A stretch of 64,000 bases of DNA from Gammaproteobacteria bacterium (GTDB lineage: Bacteria; Pseudomonadota; Gammaproteobacteria; Pseudomonadales; Azotimanducaceae), in NCBI GenBank assembly GCA_026708185.1, contig JAPOVK010000011.1:1-64000 (forward strand). Reading direction: 5' to 3'. A model generated the notes under the pieces. That model worked only from the letters and a program-made list of their open reading frames with translations, searched no databases and was not told the origin of the DNA. Shown here one piece after another: positions 8,726 through 17,688 of this stretch (position 1 is the stretch's first letter; each line of letters opens with the position of its first letter). The position numbers and the translations under genes were made by a program.

Positions 8726-9154
8726 ATGCGGGCGTTGTTCGACGTCAATGTCCTGATCGCCCTGCTGGATGCAGAACACTTGCACCACGAGGCCGCACGA
8801 GCCTGGCTGCGCAGCAACATCGAGCACGGCTGGGCCACCTGCCCGATCACCCAGAACGGGTGCTTAAGGGTTATGGCGCAGCCCGCGTACCCCAACCCGT
8901 TGCCCGTCGCCCGGGTCGCTGAACGTCTCGCAGAGGCGATGGCGACTGCAGACCACGAGTTCTGGCCCGACGATGTGAGCCTCGTCGGTGCAGGCGTCAT
9001 GGACTGGCATCGCGTAATCGGTCCAAGGCAAATCACCGACGTCTACTTGCTGGCAATGGCCGTCCGTCGGCAAGGTCGATTCGTCACCTTCGATGCCCGC
9101 GTCACCCCGAGCGCAGTCGCCCTTGCCCGCGACGAGCACTTGTGCATCGTTTGA
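8726..9154 (+). CDS. PIN-domain ribonuclease toxin (VapC-like)
   Basis: A 142-residue PIN-domain protein predicted to cleave RNA with Mg2+ or Mn2+. Acidic residues of the active site are D6 (LFDVNVLIALLD), D105 (ITDVYLLAMAV) and D123 (RFVTFDARV); the segment TCPITQNGCLRVM is characteristic of the VapC subfamily. Start ATG 8726, 3 bases after the antitoxin stop. Together they form a type II toxin-antitoxin module. The target RNA cannot be predicted. Confidence 0.85.
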   Translation: MRALFDVNVLIALLDAEHLHHEAARAWLRSNIEHGWATCPITQNGCLRVMAQPAYPNPLPVARVAERLAEAMATADHEFWPDDVSLVGAGVMDWHRVIGPRQITDVYLLAMAVRRQGRFVTFDARVTPSAVALARDEHLCIV

Positions 9155-9222
9155 CACGATCAGCTTGCGCCGCAACGGTTCTGTGGCCCAGCGCAGATAC
9201 CGAGTTCAGGAGCCGCCTCCCG

Positions 9223-11265
9223 TCAATCTAGGCTCGCCTCGCCGCCCCGTTCGCGCAGGAAGGCCGCGAAGGTCTCGTTGCCGAGCCGGACGGCGATGTC
9301 GAGCGCGGTCTCGCCCTCGGCCGTTAGCGCGTTGACGTCGGCACCCCGGTCGAGCAGGAAGGTCGCCTGGGCGATGAAGTGTCCATTCCGCTCGGCCTCA
9401 ATCGGGGGTCTCGCGAGATCCTGCAGCGGCGTCCGGCCACCTTCGTTGCGCAGTTCAATGTCGGCACCGTAGCGCAGCAGCACGTCGGCGGCGTCGTAGT
9501 GCCCGGTCGTCACCAGGTGTCCTAACGGTGTCCGCCAGCCGGCGACCTCCGTGTCGACGCCCGCCCGCACCAGGGCGTCCGCGAACGATGCCGATACGTC
9601 CTGCGGGAGCCCGGCTACTGCACCGATCGGCGTTCCCGGAAGGAAGCCGTCCTGGTCGGGCTTGCCGCCGGATGCGAGCAGGAACTCGAGCGCCGCCAAC
9701 TGGTTGGTCGCGACCGCGGCGAACACGGGCAGTCTCCCGGTGACCGGCATGACCCGGTTGACGAATCCCGGATCGGCGCGCACCAACGCTCTCAGTTCGT
9801 CCATCATCCCCAAGCCGATCACGGCTTCGGGCGGCGCTTGTGCCCCGGCGTCGACGAGCATCCGTACGACGGGTGCCTGTCTCGGTCCGGTCACGACGTG
9901 CATCGGCCGTTCTCCGGCCACGTTCTCGGCGTCCACTTCCGCGCCCCGCTCGATCAGCAGTGGCACCAAGGCGTCGCGCCCGGAGGCGATGGCGAGATGC
10001 AGCGGCGTCATGCCGTCGGCGCGACGATGGTTTGCAAGGCCGGGGTTCTCGTCGAGTAGCCGCGCCAGCCGCTCGGCGTCGCCGATAACCGCCGCCTCCA
10101 GGACGCCGACTTCGGCGCCGGCCGCGACGAGGCCATCGCGCATGGTGTCGGCTGCGTCGCCGCGCACGAGCTGAAGCGCCGTGCGCCCGTGGCTGTCCGT
10201 CGCGTTGGGATCGGCTCCGCGCTCGAGGAGGAACGGCACCATCTCTGTCACGCGCTCGTTCACGGCCACATGCAGGAGCGTCCCGGCGTCGCCGTCGAAG
10301 TGGCCCATATCGACGAGTTCGCGGAGCCGATGCGGCTCTTCGTCCAGTACGCTGGCCAAGCGGTCCTTGAGGCCCGCCTGCACCAGGTGGCGCGGTTCCA
10401 CCGGCCAGCCGGCTTCGATGATCGCCTCGACGATGTCGGGATGCCGATGTCCGGCGATTGTGGTGAGCGCGTCGAACCCCCAATCGTCGGTGACGATGGT
10501 CGGATCCGCCCCATGCTGCAGCAGGAATTTGACCATGCGCAGGTTGCCCGCCCAGCCCGCCGCGCCGACCGGGGTTTCGCCGATGATGTCGCCCCGGCCG
10601 CCGGAGGCGTTGACGTCCGCGCCGTGGTCGATGAGTGCCTGCGCCACGGCGATGTGCGCGTCGGTGGTCTGGTCGCGGTTCTCCCAGGGTGCGCTGCGCG
10701 GCGCGTTGGCATCCGCGCGGTGCAGCAGCGTGTCGCCGAGTGGGTTGTCCACGTCCCAGATTCTTGCCGTCGCGAGGTGCGGATAGGCCGCGAGCATCTC
10801 CCGAACTGCGTCCGGCTCTGGTCGTTCGACCGCCGCCACCAGTTCGGCGAGCACGCCTTCCGACGGCAGCGCGCCGCCCGCCGCGATGTGACGCGTCAGG
10901 TGGATCCAGTTGTTGAAGCCGACCTCGCGCGCGACGGCGCGGTTCGAGAACCACTGGGCTGACGCCATCGGGAAGGAGTCGTCGGGGACGAACTGCATGT
11001 CCGGATGCGTGGCCCGGATCCGCGCCATGGCGTCGGCGTCGCCGTTGACCAGGCCGGTCTTCAAGGTAGCAACCCGCTTCCGGGCCAGTTCAAGCTGCGG
11101 CGGTGCCATGGTGACTCCTGGGGTCTGGGTTTGGTCTGTCGGGGTCGTGGCCGGCTTGGCCGCAGCCGCGGTTTCGGCGTGCGGAGCCTCCGTGGACGCG
11201 CACGAGACCGCGAGGCACAGCGGGATCGCCACGGCCAAGCGCCGGCCAGGCTTTGGGGCGCTCAA
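9223..11265 (-). CDS. Ankyrin-repeat lipoprotein
   Basis: A 680-residue protein if started at the TTG at 11265, whose TTGA overlaps the stop of the upstream ankyrin gene. This start gives an N-terminus with RRLAVAIPLCLAVSC, a plausible signal peptide and lipobox, then an Ala/Thr/Gln-rich linker. A later ATG at 11109 (MAPPQLELARKRV) would give a 628-residue cytoplasmic form. An N-terminal helical module with AREVGFNNWIHL precedes about a dozen ankyrin repeats such as GRTALQLVRG, GMTPLHLAIASGRDALVPL and GETALDIAVRLG. Last gene of a four-gene minus-strand operon. Likely surface or periplasmic protein binding; targets unknown. Confidence 0.78.
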   Translation of the reverse strand: MSAPKPGRRLAVAIPLCLAVSCASTEAPHAETAAAAKPATTPTDQTQTPGVTMAPPQLELARKRVATLKTGLVNGDADAMARIRATHPDMQFVPDDSFPMASAQWFSNRAVAREVGFNNWIHLTRHIAAGGALPSEGVLAELVAAVERPEPDAVREMLAAYPHLATARIWDVDNPLGDTLLHRADANAPRSAPWENRDQTTDAHIAVAQALIDHGADVNASGGRGDIIGETPVGAAGWAGNLRMVKFLLQHGADPTIVTDDWGFDALTTIAGHRHPDIVEAIIEAGWPVEPRHLVQAGLKDRLASVLDEEPHRLRELVDMGHFDGDAGTLLHVAVNERVTEMVPFLLERGADPNATDSHGRTALQLVRGDAADTMRDGLVAAGAEVGVLEAAVIGDAERLARLLDENPGLANHRRADGMTPLHLAIASGRDALVPLLIERGAEVDAENVAGERPMHVVTGPRQAPVVRMLVDAGAQAPPEAVIGLGMMDELRALVRADPGFVNRVMPVTGRLPVFAAVATNQLAALEFLLASGGKPDQDGFLPGTPIGAVAGLPQDVSASFADALVRAGVDTEVAGWRTPLGHLVTTGHYDAADVLLRYGADIELRNEGGRTPLQDLARPPIEAERNGHFIAQATFLLDRGADVNALTAEGETALDIAVRLGNETFAAFLRERGGEASLD

Positions 11266-13202
11266 ACGCCACCATGGCGGCGCAGGGCCTCGGCACACTC
11301 GTCGTGTACGGCGACCTGCAACGGCGTATGCCCCGCGTCGTCGAGCGCGTGCACGTCCGCGCCGGAGGCGACGAGGAGGTCGATCATCGCTACCGCGTCT
11401 TCGACCGGAATCTCCGGGCGGTTCGCGACCGTGTGCAGCAGGGAGTCCTGCTGCCAGATGGTGATCTTGTGGTTGACGTCCGCGCCCCTCGCGATCAGGA
11501 GTCGCGCCTTGTCGAGGTCGGCCTCGATCACGGTCGCGTACATCGGCGTTATGCCGCCCCAGGGGGATGCCCAATCCACGTCGGCGCCGGCATCGAGCAG
11601 CATCTCGGCCACCTTGACACGCTCGCCTCGCCTCCGCGTCGTGCCGTGCAGCGGCGTCCACGCCTGCCAGGCCGTACCCGTCGACATCACGTCCGCACCG
11701 CGTGCGATCAAGACCGCCACGGCGTCGGCAGCACCGGCGCGAGCCGCGGAGTAGAGGGGCGAGATGCCGCGGTCCATCTTCGCTTCGATGTCGGCGCCCG
11801 CGTCGAGCAGCAGCCGGATCGCTTCCACCTGGTTGCCGCTCGCGGCTGCGTGCAGCGGGGTGGCGGACGACTGGCTGCGCTCGCCCACCCTGGCCGGGCT
11901 TTTCCTGCGAGGGGCAGGCCCCTCGCGCTCCCCGGCTGAGGGCTCCTCCAGCAGGCCGCGCAGCCGCGACACGTCGCCGGTGAGGGCGGCTTCGTGGATG
12001 GCGCTGCCACCCTTGCGCGCCAGCCAGTGGTTGTGGTCGAAAATCGCGTCGTAGGCGCTTTGTCCCTTGCCCCAGATGTTTTTCCAGTACACGTCGGCAC
12101 CGTTTTCGAGGAGCATCTCCACCGTGTTCTCGTGACGTCCCCAGTACGCCGCGTAGATCAGTGGTGGCATGCCGTGGCGGTCGAAGGCATCGACGTCGGC
12201 GCCGCGCTCAAGGAGCTGACCTGCCGCATCGGCGTGTCCGGCCCACGCGGCGTAGTGCAGGGGCGTCGAGTCGAATCGATTGGTTGCGCGGGCAAGACCC
12301 GTGTCGGCATCGAGGAGGGCCGACAGCGCCTCGTTGTCTCCGAGGGCCGCAGCGGCGAATACGTCCACCTTGGCGCCACGCCGGCGCAGTAGTTCAATCA
12401 CCGCCGCGCGATCCGTCTGGGCGGGCATGTCGTGTCCCGGCGCGAGCCCGGCCAGCGCCAGCGGCGTTTCGCCGAAGTCGTTCTCGTCGTCGATGGCAAG
12501 GCCCCGGTCCAGGAGCAACGAGACCGTCTCGGCACCGCCATACATCGCCGCCCAGTGCAGCGGCGACGCGCCGTAGTGGTCGACCGTGCCAAGCTCGTCG
12601 TCCGAACAGGCCGAGAGCCGCTCCAAGTCGTCGATCACGGCGGCGGTGAACACGTCGAAGACCGCGCCTCGTTCAATGAGGAGCCGGGCCGTCGCCTCGT
12701 AACCGCGCCTGGCAGCCATCTGCAGCGGCGTGAGACCGGCTTCGCGCCCTTCTTCGCCCGGCCCCGTGCGTGCCTCCAGGAATTGATCGGCGCCAAGGTC
12801 CAGCACGAACGCCGTCATCTCGGGACTGGCCAGCGCCATGTGCAGGATCGTCGTGTTGGTGCTTTGGTGGTGATTCGCGACCATCTCCAGGTTCGCCTCA
12901 AAGAAGTCCACATGGTCCCGTGCCCGCTGCAGGTTGCTCCAGGCGGCGAAGCCAGGGCGAAACTCGACGTAGCGCATGAACGCCTGATCCGCCTGCCGTC
13001 GCGCTTCCGGCGGGCTGACAGCGCCGTGGTCAAGGAGCCAAGCCGTGGCTTCTTTGCCCCCAGCGCTGGCAAGCGCGTTCCAACCGCGACGGTCCAGCGC
13101 GTTGACGAGCAGGGGGTGTGCCTTGGAGAGGCTCTCGAGGCCATCGACGTCGTTGGCCCGGGCGGATTGGAGGAACTTGTCGATCAACGTCCAGCGCGGC
13201 AT
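11262..13202 (-). CDS. Ankyrin-repeat protein
   Basis: A 646-residue ankyrin protein with no signal peptide. Repeats include GASPLHWAAMYGGAETVSLL, STPLHYAAWAGHADAAGQLL, ATPLHAAASGNQVEAIRLLL and HTPLQVAVHD, many followed by LLDAGAD or ERGAD turns. Around residue 430 the sequence EEPSAGEREGPAPRR interrupts the repeat array; it is encoded by a palindromic element at 11906-11946 whose near-identical copy sits in an unrelated domain of the 15399-17600 gene. ATG 13202 lies 4 bases after the stop of the previous gene; its own stop overlaps the TTG of the next. Probably a scaffold for protein-protein binding. Confidence 0.85.
   Translation of the reverse strand: MPRWTLIDKFLQSARANDVDGLESLSKAHPLLVNALDRRGWNALASAGGKEATAWLLDHGAVSPPEARRQADQAFMRYVEFRPGFAAWSNLQRARDHVDFFEANLEMVANHHQSTNTTILHMALASPEMTAFVLDLGADQFLEARTGPGEEGREAGLTPLQMAARRGYEATARLLIERGAVFDVFTAAVIDDLERLSACSDDELGTVDHYGASPLHWAAMYGGAETVSLLLDRGLAIDDENDFGETPLALAGLAPGHDMPAQTDRAAVIELLRRRGAKVDVFAAAALGDNEALSALLDADTGLARATNRFDSTPLHYAAWAGHADAAGQLLERGADVDAFDRHGMPPLIYAAYWGRHENTVEMLLENGADVYWKNIWGKGQSAYDAIFDHNHWLARKGGSAIHEAALTGDVSRLRGLLEEPSAGEREGPAPRRKSPARVGERSQSSATPLHAAASGNQVEAIRLLLDAGADIEAKMDRGISPLYSAARAGAADAVAVLIARGADVMSTGTAWQAWTPLHGTTRRRGERVKVAEMLLDAGADVDWASPWGGITPMYATVIEADLDKARLLIARGADVNHKITIWQQDSLLHTVANRPEIPVEDAVAMIDLLVASGADVHALDDAGHTPLQVAVHDECAEALRRHGGV
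11906..11946 (-). repeat. Palindromic insertion element, copy 2 (in frame)
   Basis: A 41-bp unit: on the minus strand GGAGCCCTCAGCCGGGGAGC followed by a GCGAGGGG/CCCCTCGC hairpin. It is translated as part of the ankyrin protein (EPSAGEREGPAPR). It differs from copy 3 at one base. Confidence 0.8.
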
Positions 13203-13206
13203 GGCA

Positions 13207-15402
13207 CTACTCGTCGGTGGGCTCGAGCCCCAACAGTTCTCGCATGGCGTCCGAGCGGTCGGTCGTGACCGCCACCTCCTTCGGCGTCATGCCGTTCGCA
13301 TCCACTAGGTTCGGATCCGCCCCGCGTTCGAGCAGCCACTGGACCACGTCCGGGAAGTCGTCGCGTACCGCCCTGTGCAGCAGGCTCGTCGGCTCGGCGT
13401 CATGCACGGGGAACAGGTCGTTGATCCGGTCGCTCAACTCCTTCTCCAGCCGGTCGAGCAGCTTGAAGTGTGCGAGGTGGAGGAGGTTGTACTCCGCGCC
13501 CCCATCCATCAGTACCGCCGCCGTCGCGGCCACCCGTACGCCCTGACCGGCGCTCCACTCGAGGGGCGGCCTGTCCCTGGCGAGCGCATTGGGGTCCGCG
13601 CCGGCTTCGAGCAACAGCCGGGCGACGCCCACGTTGTCGTGGTTGGCCGCGATATGCAGGGGTCGGCCGCCCGACGACCACGCGTAGCCGCCGAAGCCCT
13701 CGATGTCGGCGCCGCTCTCGATCAGAAGCCGGGCAATCCCTACGTTGTCGGCGCGAAGCTGGGGCGTCCACTGCACCCAGGGATCCATGTTGCGCGTGAG
13801 GAACGAGGCACCGGTGTCTCGCGAGTCTTCAGTGTGATAGCGGACCTTGGCGAGCGCCGGGTTGGCCTCGAGCATCGCCTTCACCGTCGGCAGGTCGACG
13901 CGGTCGATCGCCATCAGGAGCGCCAAACGCTCGGCGACCGTCTCCGCTTGGAACGACTCGTACTCCTCGCCGCCGTCCAGCGTGAACCCGGCGAGCTCGA
14001 CGTTGGCGAGCGCTGCCTTGAGGGTGACCCCGTCGGCACCGTAGGGCGGGTAGTACTCCGCCAGGAACGGCGTGATGGCGAGGTCGCGATACGCCTCGCG
14101 GACGACACGGGTGCGGTCGTGGCCCGCGCCCCGGATCGCGATGTTGGAAATCAGCGCGAGGGGCTCGGTGTAGACGCCGGTGTCGAGGTGGATGGTGTCG
14201 CCTTCATTGGCGATGTCGAGCGCGGCCTGGATCGTCGAGTGTTCCCGGTCCGGTCCGACACGGTGGTCGAAGCCCAAGTCCGCAATGGCGAAGTCGTGAA
14301 CCACGTTGCCGTCGACCGCGATCTCGGCAACTTGCGCCTCGTATCCCTTGCGCGTCACATCCAAGACGTAATCGCCTGGATGCACGCTCGCTGCGTAGCG
14401 GCCGTCCGCGTCGGTGATCACGACGTAAGTGATGCCGTCGCGCTGCAACGCGACGTGGGCGTAGTTGACCGGCGTTCCCGTGTCCGCGTCCGTGACCGTA
14501 CCTGCGAGCCGGCGGATCGGACCCGTTCCGGTGATCGCCGCTTGGCGCGGGACGAGGCTCTCCGGGTTGATGTCGCGCGGGAGCGCGTCGGACTCGATCA
14601 CGAGCGAGCGCAGCCGGCCGGCGCCGGCGTCGAACGGCGTGCCGTCGGCGGATTCCGTCCACAGCGCCATCGCGGTCAGCGTGCGGCTCGGGCCGATGTC
14701 CTTGATGACGTTCGGCTTCACGGCAAGCGTCCCGTTGACGTCCGGGTGCACGGTGCCGTCGGTGCGCTGGCCGGCGGCGGCGATGAAACTGCTGCCCGCC
14801 GACGCCGTGTATAGCTGGAAGACATCGCCACGCCGCACCAGGGTGATCGTCTCCGCTGTTCCCGTGACGTCCCGCAGATCCACGTAGTAGGTCCAGTATC
14901 CCTGGCCGACCAGGGCGAAGGGGCGGTTGCCCGGTTGCGGGTCTCCGATGATGCCGTCGAATCCAACGATGAGATACGCGCCGCCATGCACCTGACCCCG
15001 GTCGAACTGCAGGTAGACGCCGAAACGCTGCCCCGAGCGGTTCGTGTGAGACCGAAGCCGCGCGCTCTCGGGATCGAGCGTAAGCGCCAAGGTGAAGTCG
15101 TTGCCGCCGATGGCCTCGACGATCTCGGGGTGGATGTCGCCGTCGAGTTCCGGGAAGAAGTCGGGCCATGTGTCGCTGTAGCCCGTCGGCCCGATGCTGT
15201 GGTCGGCGAAGTCCTCATACGGGTTGTCGCCGTTGACGATCTGGAAACCGTTGTCGTGGAGGACGATCGTGTCGCGGCGGAACCCCGCGTTGATTGGCTC
15301 CGCGTCGTTCGCGCCGGTGAACACGGCACGACCGGCCTGCGCGCAACTGCACGAGATAGCCAGGCAAAGCGCCGCCGCGACGATTCTTGCGCTGCTGCTC
15401 AT
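13207..15402 (-). CDS. Exported lectin-like / beta-helix / ankyrin protein (paralogue B)
   Basis: A 731-residue protein. Residues 1-22 form a signal peptide (ARIVAAALCLAISCSCAQA). Residues about 25-280 form a beta-rich domain resembling concanavalin-like lectin folds; about 310-370 is a carboxypeptidase-regulatory-like domain (GTVTDADTGTPVNYAHVAL, DADGRYAASVHPGDYVLDV); about 385-470 resembles the start of a pectate-lyase-type right-handed beta-helix (STIQAALDIANEGDTIHLD, IRGAGHDRTRV); the rest is ankyrin repeats (RPLHIAANHDNVGVARLLL, ATSLL-type ends). ATG 15402 overlaps the stop of its tandem paralogue (ATGA). The combination suggests an extracellular glycan-binding protein; no catalytic residues are assigned. 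Confidence 0.8.
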   Translation of the reverse strand: MSSSARIVAAALCLAISCSCAQAGRAVFTGANDAEPINAGFRRDTIVLHDNGFQIVNGDNPYEDFADHSIGPTGYSDTWPDFFPELDGDIHPEIVEAIGGNDFTLALTLDPESARLRSHTNRSGQRFGVYLQFDRGQVHGGAYLIVGFDGIIGDPQPGNRPFALVGQGYWTYYVDLRDVTGTAETITLVRRGDVFQLYTASAGSSFIAAAGQRTDGTVHPDVNGTLAVKPNVIKDIGPSRTLTAMALWTESADGTPFDAGAGRLRSLVIESDALPRDINPESLVPRQAAITGTGPIRRLAGTVTDADTGTPVNYAHVALQRDGITYVVITDADGRYAASVHPGDYVLDVTRKGYEAQVAEIAVDGNVVHDFAIADLGFDHRVGPDREHSTIQAALDIANEGDTIHLDTGVYTEPLALISNIAIRGAGHDRTRVVREAYRDLAITPFLAEYYPPYGADGVTLKAALANVELAGFTLDGGEEYESFQAETVAERLALLMAIDRVDLPTVKAMLEANPALAKVRYHTEDSRDTGASFLTRNMDPWVQWTPQLRADNVGIARLLIESGADIEGFGGYAWSSGGRPLHIAANHDNVGVARLLLEAGADPNALARDRPPLEWSAGQGVRVAATAAVLMDGGAEYNLLHLAHFKLLDRLEKELSDRINDLFPVHDAEPTSLLHRAVRDDFPDVVQWLLERGADPNLVDANGMTPKEVAVTTDRSDAMRELLGLEPTDE

Positions 15403-17600
15403 TCCCACTGTGTCTCCGCTGGGCCGAGCGCCAACAGTTCGCGCACTGCGTCCGACCGGTCCGCCGTGACCGCCACTTGCTTCGGCGTCAGTCCGTTGCC
15501 GTCCACGAGGTTCGGGTCCGCGCCACGTTCGAGCAGCCACGCGACGACGTCCGGGTAGTCGTTGCGCACTGCCATGTGCAGCAGGGTTGTCGGCTCGGCG
15601 TCATGCACGGGGAACAGGTCGTTGATCCGACCGCCCATCTCCTCGGCCAGCCGGTCGAGCAGCTTGAACCGGACGAGATGCAGGAGGTTGTACTCCGCAC
15701 CTCCGTCCATCAGCACGGTCGCCGTCGCGGCCACCCGCACGCCTTGCCCGGCGCTCCACTCCAGCGGCGGCCGGTCCCCGGCCAGCGCATTGGGGTCGGC
15801 GCCGGCTTCCAGCAGAAGGCGGGCCGCCCCCACGTTGTCGTGGTTGGCCGCGAGGTGCAGGGGCCGACCGCCCGAAGACCACGCATAGCCGCCGGGCTCC
15901 TCGATGTCGGCCCCGTTTTCGATCAAGAGCCGCGTGATCTCGACGTTGTCGGCGCGGAGCTCGGGCGTCCACTCCACCCAGGGGTTCATGTTGCGCGTAA
16001 GGAAGGTGGCGCCTTTGCCGGGGGTGTCTTCGGTGTAGTAGCGGACTTTCGCAAGCGCGGGATTGGCCTCGAGCATCGTCTTGACCGTCGTTAGATCGAC
16101 ACGATCGATCGCCATCAGGAGGGCTAGGCGCTCGGAGACCGTCTCCGCCGGCAGGGACTCGTATTCCTCGCCGCCGTCGAGCGTGAATCCCGCGAGTTCG
16201 ACATCCGTAAGCCCCGCCTTGAAGACCGCCTCGCCGCCGTAAGGAGGGTGGTACTCCGCTAGGAACGGTCTGATGGCGAGATCCCGATAGGCCTTGCCAG
16301 CCACGCGGGTTCGGTCGTGGCCGGCGCCCCGGATCGCGATGTTGGATACGAGCGCGAGGGGCTCGGCGTAGACGCCGGGATCGAGGTGGATTCTGTCGCC
16401 GTCGTTGGCTACGGCGAACGCGGCCGCGATTGTCTTGAGTAGGCGGTCCGCCCCGACATGAAGGTCGTGGCCGTAGTCCGCAATGGCGAAGTCCCGCACG
16501 CTGTCCGCATCGACGGCGACTTCGGCAAGGAGCGGCTCGTAGCCCCTGTGCGTCACCTCGAGAACGTAGTCCCCCGGATGCACGTCCGCTGCGTAGCGAC
16601 CGTGCCCGTCGGCGATCACCAGGTAGGTGGCGCCGTCGCGCTGCAGTGCGACCAGGGCGGCGTCGATCCCCGCCCCGGTCTCGGTGTCCGCGACAGTACC
16701 CGCTAGCCGGTGGATCGGGCCCGTCCCGGGCAGGGCCGCCCGACGCGGAACATGGCTCTCCGGGTTGATGTCCCGTGGGAGCGCCTCGGACTCAATGACG
16801 AGCGAGCGCAGGCGGGCGGCGCCGGCATCGAACGGCGTGCCGTCGGCGGACTCCGTCCAGAACGCCATCGCGGTCAGCGTCGCGCCGGGTCCGAACCGGT
16901 TGATGTCGGGATGCACCGTCTCGTCGGCGCGTTGGCCGGCGGCGGCGATGAAGCTGCTTCCCTTCGACGCGGTGTACACCTGGAAGACATCGCCGCGGCG
17001 CACCAGCGTGATCGTCTCCGCCGTACCGGTTAGGTCGCGCGGGTCGATGTGGTAGGTCCAGTATCCGGATCCAACAACCACGAACGGCCGGTTTCCTGCC
17101 TCCCCACGCATGCGAGGGGCAAGCCCCTCGCGCTCCCCGGCTGAGGGCTCCCCGCCAAGGCTGTCGAATCCCACAAGGATGTAGTTGCCGCCAAACACCT
17201 GTTCGTCGAATTGGAGGTAGACGCCGAGACGCTGCCCCGAAGTGTTCGTGTGGGGGTGTAGGCGCGTGCTTTCGGGATCGAGCGTCAGCTCCAGGGTGAA
17301 GTCGTTGGCGCCGATCGCCTCGACGATCTCGGGGTGGATGTCGCCTTCGAGTTCCGGGAAGAAATCGGGCCATGTGCCGGCCCACGGGCGCGTGGCGTGG
17401 TCGGCGTAGTCCCGGTAGGGGTTGTCGCCGTTGACGAGCTGGAAGCCGGTGTCGTAGTGGACGATCGTGTCGCGGCGGAACCCGGCGTTGATCGGCTCGG
17501 CGTCGTTCGCACCGGTGAACACGGCGCGACCGGCCTCCGCGGACATGAACGGGATGGCCAGGCACAGTCCCACTGCGACGGCTCTTGCGTCGGCGCTCAA
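15399..17600 (-). CDS. Exported lectin-like / beta-helix / ankyrin protein (paralogue A)
   Basis: A 733-residue tandem paralogue of the 13207-15402 gene with the same domain order. TTG 17600 is chosen because it gives a signal peptide (ARAVAVGLCLAIPFMSAEA) aligning with paralogue B, followed in both by GRAVFTGANDAEPINAGF. Near residue 150 it carries 14 extra residues (within GEPSAGEREGLAPRMRGEAG) where paralogue B has GDPQPG; these come from a palindromic element at 17111-17151. First gene of the four-gene minus operon; its 88-bp upstream gap is shared with the divergent ankyrin gene at 17689. Confidence 0.8.
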   Translation of the reverse strand: MSADARAVAVGLCLAIPFMSAEAGRAVFTGANDAEPINAGFRRDTIVHYDTGFQLVNGDNPYRDYADHATRPWAGTWPDFFPELEGDIHPEIVEAIGANDFTLELTLDPESTRLHPHTNTSGQRLGVYLQFDEQVFGGNYILVGFDSLGGEPSAGEREGLAPRMRGEAGNRPFVVVGSGYWTYHIDPRDLTGTAETITLVRRGDVFQVYTASKGSSFIAAAGQRADETVHPDINRFGPGATLTAMAFWTESADGTPFDAGAARLRSLVIESEALPRDINPESHVPRRAALPGTGPIHRLAGTVADTETGAGIDAALVALQRDGATYLVIADGHGRYAADVHPGDYVLEVTHRGYEPLLAEVAVDADSVRDFAIADYGHDLHVGADRLLKTIAAAFAVANDGDRIHLDPGVYAEPLALVSNIAIRGAGHDRTRVAGKAYRDLAIRPFLAEYHPPYGGEAVFKAGLTDVELAGFTLDGGEEYESLPAETVSERLALLMAIDRVDLTTVKTMLEANPALAKVRYYTEDTPGKGATFLTRNMNPWVEWTPELRADNVEITRLLIENGADIEEPGGYAWSSGGRPLHLAANHDNVGAARLLLEAGADPNALAGDRPPLEWSAGQGVRVAATATVLMDGGAEYNLLHLVRFKLLDRLAEEMGGRINDLFPVHDAEPTTLLHMAVRNDYPDVVAWLLERGADPNLVDGNGLTPKQVAVTADRSDAVRELLALGPAETQWE
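17111..17151 (-). repeat. Palindromic insertion element, copy 3 (in frame)
   Basis: 41 bp, 40 of 41 identical to copy 2. The insertion is seen directly because paralogue B lacks it: 14 extra residues, 42 bases, keep the frame. The arms GCGAGGGG and CCCCTCGC form a hairpin. Confidence 0.85.
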
Positions 17601-17688
17601 TCCGAACCCGTGTCCGCTATTCTCTTAAACCACTCTCACACATTCGGCACGCGACCGCCAGCCGAGCACCTGCCTAGGAAGTGATCCG

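Noticed and set aside
9223-11661. Longer 812-codon reading of the ankyrin lipoprotein
   Set aside because: The extra N-terminus runs antisense-like through the upstream ankyrin gene in another frame and hides the signal peptide.
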